Below, piece by piece: positions 32,618-37,328 of a stretch of 37,328 nucleotides of DNA. A program made the position numbers and the translations under genes. Below the pieces are notes generated by a model. It was not told where the DNA came from. It was given only the letters and a program-made list of their open reading frames with translations, and did not search any database. Position 1 is the first letter of the stretch; each line of letters begins with the position of its first letter. Source of the DNA: Frankia alni (GTDB lineage Bacteria > Actinomycetota > Actinomycetes > Frankiales > Frankiaceae); assembly GCA_026225295.1 (NCBI GenBank), contig JAMFSN010000135.1, positions 1 through 37,328 of the forward strand, given 5' to 3'.

Positions 32618-34165
32618 CTATGGCCTGCGAGCACCAAACACGATGTCATCCCAGGCAGGTACGGACTTTCGACCCTTTCGCCCCGCTGGGCGCTCTGAGC
32701 TCTTGCCAGATGCTGTCTGTTGATTCCCGGTAGCTTCCCCTGTGGCCTTGCGTTGCACCCCAGGGGGAGGCGTCGTCTTTTCGCCCTCGGTGGAACCGAC
32801 CGCCGGAGTCGGATCTGCCGACCCGGAGCGCCGTGGAGGACTAGTCCGGCGACCACCCACGGCAGGTGGTGAGGCCGGCTGGGTGGCCGTCCCGGGCGGG
32901 GCGGCCCGGTCGCCGGGACGGTCGGGCGGCGACCGGCGGGGCGACCCGCTGATCGCCGCCGCCGCGGCCGGCCGGGCCGGAACCGGGGGAGCGGACCGCC
33001 TGGGTGGTGTCGGTGCCGGAGCCCGCGTCGGAGCCGCCACCGGGGTCGTGGCGGCCGGAGCGGCCGGTGTCGGGACGGGTGCCGGTGTCGGGACGGGTGC
33101 CGGTGCCGGCGCGGGAGCCGCCGTTACCGGAGCCGCGGGAGCCGGAGCCGCGGCAACCGGGGTCACGGCCGGGGTCGGCTCGGGCCCGGCGGTTCGGACC
33201 GGTTCCGGCCGGTTCGGCGGAATGTTGTTCGGCGGGGCCTGTCGCGGCGAAGTCTGGTACGGCGGGATCAGGTCGGGCTGGGCGGGCTCGGTCCGGTCGG
33301 CCGGCCCGACTCCCGGGTAGTCCGGTTCGTCGGCCGGTGCCGATCCGAAGGGGACCACGTCGGGCGATTCGGGCGGCTGGTAGCTGGGCCGCTGGTAGGC
33401 GGCGGGGGCCGGGATCGGCGCCGGGGCGGGCCGGACGGGCGGCCGGTGGGGCGTGGTCCGACCGACCGGCGCGACCGGCGCGACGGGCGTGACCGGCCTG
33501 GGGGTCGGGGCGGTCGGCTCGGACACCAGGGTCAGAGCGGGCGGTCGCGGGGTCGCCACCGGCGCGGCGGGGGCCGGGGCGGTCGGCGGGGCCGCCTCGG
33601 GCAGGGGCTCGGGGGCGACCAGGATGCGGGCCGCGTCATCGTGGGGCCGGACCCGTCGGACGACCGGGTCCCACGTCCACCGGGCGCAGCGCGACTCGGA
33701 GGTGAGCTGGACCAGCCAGATCCCGTCCACCCGGCGCCAGGCGTCCCACTGGGCGGCGGTCGGGTCGTCCTGGGCGGACAGCAGGCGGTTGTCGACGACC
33801 TCCCCGAGGGGCCGCCCGGGAACGCCGCCGGAATCCTTCGGGAGCAGGGCCGAGCGGGCTTCGCCGACGACCCGGGCCCGTTCGGCCAGCACCGGACCCT
33901 CGTACCGCTCGATCCGCTCGATGGGCACGCCGGCCGCGCGGGCCACGTCGGCGGCGCTCTCGCCGGCCCGCAGGCGGGCCTGGATCTCCTTGGGGCTCAG
34001 CGCGCTCTCGGGCCGGCTGTTGTCCCGCCGGACCCCGCGCATCGCCGCCCGCAGGCGTTCGTCGACGGGTACCCGGAACTGTTCGGCGTCGGTTCCGCCG
34101 GCGGCATCAGCGAGCACCAGATGGCTGCCGTCATCGCTGAGCGCGACGGGCCGCAGGTCACGCAT
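32618..34165 (-). CDS. sepH: SepH, FtsZ-binding cell division regulator
   Basis: SepH stimulates FtsZ assembly in actinomycetes. The 515-residue protein starts MRDLRPVALSDDGSHLVLAD and has the DUF3071 N-terminal domain (about 1-165). That domain carries a helix-turn-helix (LSPKEIQARLRAGESAADVA, then RAAGVPIERIERYEG) and a WDAWRRVDGIWLVQL segment. Residues about 190-480 are a very long Pro/Ala/Thr-rich linker. The C-terminus ends in VPAWDDIVFGARRP, resembling the short conserved tail of SepH proteins. Streptomyces SepH is about 340 residues, so the linker is much longer here. ATG 34165 has GAGGAGG 4 bases upstream. An 18-base repeat lies in the linker region (about 33067-33102). Confidence 0.9.
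   Translation of the reverse strand: MRDLRPVALSDDGSHLVLADAAGGTDAEQFRVPVDERLRAAMRGVRRDNSRPESALSPKEIQARLRAGESAADVARAAGVPIERIERYEGPVLAERARVVGEARSALLPKDSGGVPGRPLGEVVDNRLLSAQDDPTAAQWDAWRRVDGIWLVQLTSESRCARWTWDPVVRRVRPHDDAARILVAPEPLPEAAPPTAPAPAAPVATPRPPALTLVSEPTAPTPRPVTPVAPVAPVGRTTPHRPPVRPAPAPIPAPAAYQRPSYQPPESPDVVPFGSAPADEPDYPGVGPADRTEPAQPDLIPPYQTSPRQAPPNNIPPNRPEPVRTAGPEPTPAVTPVAAAPAPAAPVTAAPAPAPAPVPTPAPVPTPAAPAATTPVAAPTRAPAPTPPRRSAPPVPARPAAAAAISGSPRRSPPDRPGDRAAPPGTATQPASPPAVGGRRTSPPRRSGSADPTPAVGSTEGEKTTPPPGVQRKATGEATGNQQTASGKSSERPAGRKGRKSVPAWDDIVFGARRP
33067..33102 (-). repeat. 18-base tandem repeat in the SepH linker
   Basis: Two near-perfect copies of GTGTCGGGACGGGTGCCG, coding P-V-P-T-P-A twice on the minus strand. 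Confidence 0.7.
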
Positions 34166-34527
34166 TGCGCCTCCTCGTTCCGTCGCCGTCGCGGTCGATC
34201 TGGACCGCCTGGTGGTCGGGACGCCCGCGTGGTCGGTGCGACCGGCCGGGGGCGACGCCCTGGTACTGCGCCGCGTCCGCCGGCCACCCGTCCACATCCG
34301 GTCCGGGTGCGGCCGGCCCGGGTGCGGCCGACAGCACCGTAGCCCGCTACACCCGTAGCAGCGTGCACGGCTGTGTTACACCCTGCCATCTTGCGCCCGA
34401 AGAGTCCCGCCTCCCGACGGCGGGTCTCTCATCTTTCTCAGGGGTCGTGGCCTCTCCCGTGCGTCAGGGGCGCCGGCCCCGCTCCGGGAACCGGCGGCTC
34501 GTGCGTCGAGGTCGACCGGCCCGCGGG
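34166..34527. promoter_or_regulatory. Gap between sepH and ppgK
   Basis: These 362 bases hold no gene. They contain the sepH ribosome site and leader (34166-34190), an unassigned GC-rich stretch with a short repeat (CGGGTGCGGCCG twice, about 34306-34331), a lower-GC stretch (34340-34395) likely to contain the sepH promoter, and the ppgK terminator candidate (34401-34429). Confidence 0.5.
34401..34429 (-). terminator. Terminator candidate after ppgK
   Basis: AGAGTCCCGCC (34401-34411) and GGCGGGTCTCT (34419-34429) pair over 11 bases with one mismatch around a 7-base loop. It lies about 100 bases after the ppgK stop on the minus strand. Confidence 0.45.
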
Positions 34528-35340
34528 TCACGGCCGCCGACCGCCGCCGGGCGGACGGGTGACCGGCCGGCGCCGCACCGCGCGGGCCGGCGGCTTGGGC
34601 CGGGTGGCGTCGCCCGAGGCCGCCAGGGCGGCCCCGACGATTCCCGCATCGTTGCGCAGCTGGGCCGGAACGACCTTGGTCCGGACGTCGAGGAGCGGGA
34701 TGAACTTGTCGGCCTTCCGGCTCGCCCCACCCCCGATGATGATCAGATCCGGCCACAGCAGGGCTTCCAGCGTGCCGATGTACCTGTTCACCCGGTGCGC
34801 CCACTTCTCCCACGACAGGTTGTCGCGCTCGCGCACCATCTCCGACGCGCGGGTCTCGGCGTCGTGCCCGTCGACCTCGAGGTGGCCCAGCTCGGTGTTG
34901 GGCACCAGTTGACCGTGCAGGAAGACCGCCGTGCCGATGCCCGTCCCGAAGGTCATCATCACGACCAGGCCGCTGGCCTCCTTGCCGGCCCCGAACGCCA
35001 TCTCGGCCACGCCGGCCGCGTCGGCGTCGTTCAGGACGGTGACCTCGTCGCCGGTGGCCGCCCCCAGTTTCGTCGCGACGTTGCTGCCGACCCAGCTCTG
35101 GTCGACGTTCGCGGCGGTCAGCGCGACACCGTTCTTGATCACGGCCGGGAAGGTCGCGCCGACGGGGCCGGACCAGTTGAAGTGGCGCACGATGTCCCCG
35201 ACGACCTCGGCGACCGCGTCCGGGAGGGCCGGCTGGGGGGTCGGTACCCGCAGGCGCGGCGCGGTCAGTTCCCCGGCCTCGAGGTCCACCGGCGCGCCCT
35301 TGATTCCCGTGCCGCCGATGTCGACACCGAAGTACTGCAC
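34528..35340 (-). CDS. ppgK: PpgK, polyphosphate glucokinase (ROK family)
   Basis: It phosphorylates glucose to glucose-6-phosphate using polyphosphate or ATP. The 270-residue protein has the ROK phosphate loop [12 protein letters not shown] at the N-terminus, LNDADAAG with the catalytic Asp (about 104), [12 protein letters not shown] (about 128-139), [11 protein letters not shown] (about 147-157) and [11 protein letters not shown]. The group is known from Mycobacterium Rv2702 and Streptomyces. Unlike many ROK proteins it lacks the CxCGxxGC zinc motif, as PpgK does. The C-terminal 30 residues are Arg/Pro-rich. GTG 35340 has GGGAGGGG four bases upstream. It stands alone, with sepH 360 bases downstream on the same strand. 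Confidence 0.95.
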   Translation of the reverse strand: MQYFGVDIGGTGIKGAPVDLEAGELTAPRLRVPTPQPALPDAVAEVVGDIVRHFNWSGPVGATFPAVIKNGVALTAANVDQSWVGSNVATKLGAATGDEVTVLNDADAAGVAEMAFGAGKEASGLVVMMTFGTGIGTAVFLHGQLVPNTELGHLEVDGHDAETRASEMVRERDNLSWEKWAHRVNRYIGTLEALLWPDLIIIGGGASRKADKFIPLLDVRTKVVPAQLRNDAGIVGAALAASGDATRPKPPARAVRRRPVTRPPGGGRRP

Positions 35341-35490
35341 TGCCCCTCCCAGGGATCGAGCCGGTGGCGCCGGTCGGCGCCGCCCTGACCGCTCCGTGAC
35401 GCCCGCGTCCCGCGGCGCCCGCCGGATCGGCGTTGTTCCTTCCGCCCTAGTCTGGCCGCTCTAGTCTGGACTGCGGCGCCGCCCCGATCG

Positions 35491-35539
35491 CTTCGGACGG
35501 GTCGGGACAGACCGACGCGTCCCGCCGATCGACCGTCGC
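35491..35539 (+). repeat. Decayed copy of the moaA 5' coding end
   Basis: Aligned without gaps to 35728-35776 inside moaA, 40 of 49 bases match, beginning CTTCGGACGGGT in both. In the moaA frame it reads FGRVGTDRRVPPIDR against FGRVGTDLRVSLTDR. It has no start codon of its own and lies 237 bases upstream. Confidence 0.7.
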
Positions 35540-35698
35540 CGCCGGAATTCCCTCGGCCCGCACCCCCCGAGGTGGGTCTGCCCTGGTTGGCCCGCTCCGA
35601 TGTATCGCCGGGAGCGGAAGTCGGCCGTCGCGCGGATGGGGGCCCCCGCGCCGGCGGTCGCCCGCCGGTTGCGTTCGCCCGCCGGCCGAGGGTCGCCA

Positions 35699-35704
35699 TA
35701 CTGT
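35699..35704 (+). promoter_or_regulatory. -10 box (TACTGT) of leaderless moaA
   Basis: TACTGT ends 6 nt before the ATG at 35711; no ribosome site is present. Confidence 0.55.
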
Positions 35705-35710
35705 GGGACG

Positions 35711-36697
35711 ATGCAGCTATCGGACAGCTTCGGACGGGTGGGGACAGATCTACGCGTTTCGCTGACCGACCGCTGCAACCTGCGCTGTTCCTACTGCATG
35801 CCTGCCGAGGGCCTGCCCTGGCTGACCGGCCCCGAGGTGTTGACCGATGACGAGGTCGTCCGCCTGGTGGGGGTGGCCACCGGGTTGCTGGAGGTTACCG
35901 AGGTGCGGCTCACCGGCGGGGAGCCGACCCTGCGGGCCGGTCTGCCGGCCCTGGTGGCCCGGATCGCCGGGTTGCGGCCCCGGCCGCGGATTTCGATGAC
36001 GACCAACGGTCTGTCGCTGAGCCGGCTGGCCGCGCCGTTGGCGGCGGCCGGCCTGGACCGCGTGAACGTGTCCTTGGACACGGTCCGCCCGGCCGCGTTC
36101 AGCCAGATCACCCGGCGGGACCGGTTCGACGACGTCGTGGCCGGGCTGGCGGCCGCCGCGACGGCCGGGCTGGCGCCGGTGAAGGTCAACGCCGTCCTGG
36201 TCCGGGGGGTCAACGACGACGAGGCGCCCGAGTTGCTGCGGTGGTGCCTCCAGCGCGGCTACCAGTTGCGGTTCATCGAGCAGATGCCGCTCGACGCCGG
36301 GCACACCTGGGACGCCTCGACGATGGTCACGGCCCCGGAGATCCTGGCCGGCCTGGAACGCCATTTCCGCCTTGAGCCGGTCGTCGGACGGGGGAGCGCG
36401 CCGGCCGAACTGTTCGCCGTCGACGGCGGCCCGGCCCGGGTCGGCGTGATCGCCTCGGTGACCGCGCCGTTCTGCGGGGCCTGCAACCGGGTCCGGTTGA
36501 CCGCCGACGGCCAGGTGCGGACCTGCCTGTTCGCCCGCGAGGAGAGCGACCTGCGGACCGCGCTGCGGGCCGGCGCGTCCGACGACGAACTGGCCCGCCG
36601 ATGGGTCACCGCCATGGCCGGTAAGAAGGCCGGGCACGGCATCAACGACCCGGCCTTCGTGCAGCCGACCCGGTCGATGTCGGCCATCGGCGGCTGA
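35711..36697 (+). CDS. moaA: MoaA, GTP 3',8-cyclase of molybdenum cofactor synthesis
   Basis: A radical-SAM enzyme that starts molybdopterin synthesis by cyclising GTP. The 328-residue protein has the SAM cluster motif CNLRCSYC (about residues 22-29), the GGEPTLR loop and SLDTVRP. The C-terminal second cluster is CGACNRVRLTADGQVRTC, and the C-terminal Gly-Gly (SAIGG) is needed for MoaC coupling. All residues are in place and the length is normal. The ATG at 35711 is favoured by the -10 box and by similarity beginning there. The molybdenum guanylyltransferase-like gene follows 2 bases after its stop, so the two share a transcript. Confidence 0.96.
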   Translation: MQLSDSFGRVGTDLRVSLTDRCNLRCSYCMPAEGLPWLTGPEVLTDDEVVRLVGVATGLLEVTEVRLTGGEPTLRAGLPALVARIAGLRPRPRISMTTNGLSLSRLAAPLAAAGLDRVNVSLDTVRPAAFSQITRRDRFDDVVAGLAAAATAGLAPVKVNAVLVRGVNDDEAPELLRWCLQRGYQLRFIEQMPLDAGHTWDASTMVTAPEILAGLERHFRLEPVVGRGSAPAELFAVDGGPARVGVIASVTAPFCGACNRVRLTADGQVRTCLFAREESDLRTALRAGASDDELARRWVTAMAGKKAGHGINDPAFVQPTRSMSAIGG

Positions 36698-36699
36698 TC

Positions 36700-37328
36700 G
36701 TGACGCCGGTCGCGGCCGCCGCCGACCGGCCCATGGCGGCCGTGGTGCTGGCGGGCGGCGCGGCCCGGCGGATGGGCGGAGTCGACAAGGCGGCGCTGGT
36801 GGTCGGGGGCGCCTCGCTGCTCGACCGGGTCCTCGCGGCCCTGGTGGACGCGGCCGCGATCGTGGTCGTCGGGCCGCGGCGGACCGTCCGCGGGCCGGAC
36901 CGGGTGACGTTCGCCCAGGAGGATCCGCCCGGTGGCGGACCGGTGGCGGGGCTGGCCGCGGCGCTGCCACTGGTGACCGCGCCGCTGGTCGCCCTGGTCG
37001 CCGCCGATCTTCCGTTTCTGAACGCCGCGACGGTGACCCGGCTCCGCGCCGGGGTCGGCGTCGGCGGCGAACCGGCGGCCGGCCAGCCGCTGGACGGGGC
37101 GCTGCTGGACGGGGCGCTGCTGGTCGACCCGGACGGCCGGGACCAGCTGCTCATGGGAGTCTGGCGGACGGCCGCCCTGCGGACCGCGATCCCGGCCGCA
37201 CCGCGCGGGGTGGCGCTCCGGGCGGTCCTGGCCGGGTTGCGGGTCGCGCGGTTGCCGGCTGACACCAGGACCTGCGCGGACTGCGACACTCCGACCGACC
37301 TGGAGGCCGCCCACGCGGCGGAACCGCC
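36700..37328 (+). CDS. MobA-like molybdenum cofactor guanylyltransferase (3' end outside window)
   Basis: The frame from GTG 36700 remains open to the last base; 209 residues are visible. It has the nucleotide-binding signature VVLAGGAARRMGGVDKAALV (about 15-34), the FAQEDPPGGGPVAGLAAALP loop, VAADLPFL with the metal-binding Asp, and a late CADCDTPTDLEAA segment. This family transfers GMP to molybdopterin. Some actinobacterial members carry an extra C-terminal domain, which cannot be seen here. A possible internal start is ATG at 36733. The gene follows moaA by 2 bases, which supports the molybdenum assignment over other nucleotidyltransferases. A 15-base repeat at 37090-37119 codes LDGAL twice. 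Confidence 0.88.
   Translation, partial: MTPVAAAADRPMAAVVLAGGAARRMGGVDKAALVVGGASLLDRVLAALVDAAAIVVVGPRRTVRGPDRVTFAQEDPPGGGPVAGLAAALPLVTAPLVALVAADLPFLNAATVTRLRAGVGVGGEPAAGQPLDGALLDGALLVDPDGRDQLLMGVWRTAALRTAIPAAPRGVALRAVLAGLRVARLPADTRTCADCDTPTDLEAAHAAEP
37090..37119 (+). repeat. 15-base tandem repeat in the mobA-like gene
   Basis: Two perfect copies of CTGGACGGGGCGCTG, in frame, coding LDGAL-LDGAL. Confidence 0.85.

Larger units (their letters stand above)
35341..35710. other. Divergent ppgK / moaA gap
   Basis: These 370 bases hold no supported gene. They include the ppgK ribosome site, two copies of CTAGTCTGG (35447-35455, 35461-35469), a decayed copy of the moaA 5' end (35491-35539) and the moaA -10 box. 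An open frame runs from 35600 into moaA but is not supported as coding. Confidence 0.55.

Noticed and set aside
34376-34813. A 145-codon minus-strand frame overlapping the end of ppgK
   Set aside because: It is a shifted frame of ppgK and its downstream gap; Arg/Gly-rich with no motif.

Overview
The window is very GC-rich and densely coded, with many GTG starts. It carries typical actinomycete genes: lsr2, sepH, a DUF7455-type zinc protein, polyphosphate glucokinase, an AcuC/PatA acylation pair and an EspC-like type VII secretion substrate. The order lexA / LysM gene / nrdR, with a principal-type sigma factor and a ppgK in the same window, recalls the Mycobacterium Rv2702-Rv2720 neighbourhood. 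The source is probably a spore-forming or Frankia-like actinomycete. The exact genus cannot be read from the sequence.

Layout. 1-130: tail of a transposase. 227-8515: DNA damage and dNTP block, with LexA, a divergent LysM protein, NrdR, the B12-dependent ribonucleotide reductase NrdJ, a thioesterase and an RpoD/HrdB-type sigma factor. The lexA/LysM gap has two good SOS boxes. The nrdR leader has a candidate NrdR box and four DnaA-box-like nonamers. 8654-15830: acyl-CoA and acylation block, with an acetoacetyl-CoA-synthetase-like protein, an aldose epimerase, the AcuC deacetylase and a PatA-type GNAT-ligase fusion. 15925-20915: a large PAS/GAF/PP2C phosphatase and a YcaQ-type glycosylase. 21034-23725: three translationally coupled genes that look like an orphan type VII secretion cassette. 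23836-26617: an ABC ATPase, a PIN/NYN-like protein and Lsr2. 26852-31019: aminopeptidase P, a CoA-transferase and a LytR-CpsA-Psr protein. 31026-35340 (minus strand): YihY, DUF7455, SepH, PpgK. 35711-37328: moaA and a truncated mobA-like gene.

How the genes work together. LexA, NrdR and possibly DnaA would couple nucleotide supply to replication and damage. In Streptomyces lividans, PatA acetylates the active-site lysine of acetoacetyl-CoA synthetase. Here homologues of PatA, a deacetylase and the synthetase lie within 7 kb, but the synthetase homologue has lost that lysine and has a degenerate AMP-binding loop. Several genes have a TANNGT -10 box 6-7 nt before the start codon, which suggests frequent leaderless transcription.

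No tRNA, rRNA, CRISPR array or complete mobile element was recognised. The features most worth follow-up are the degenerate synthetase in its PatA/AcuC setting, the three-gene type VII cassette and the composite nrdR control region.
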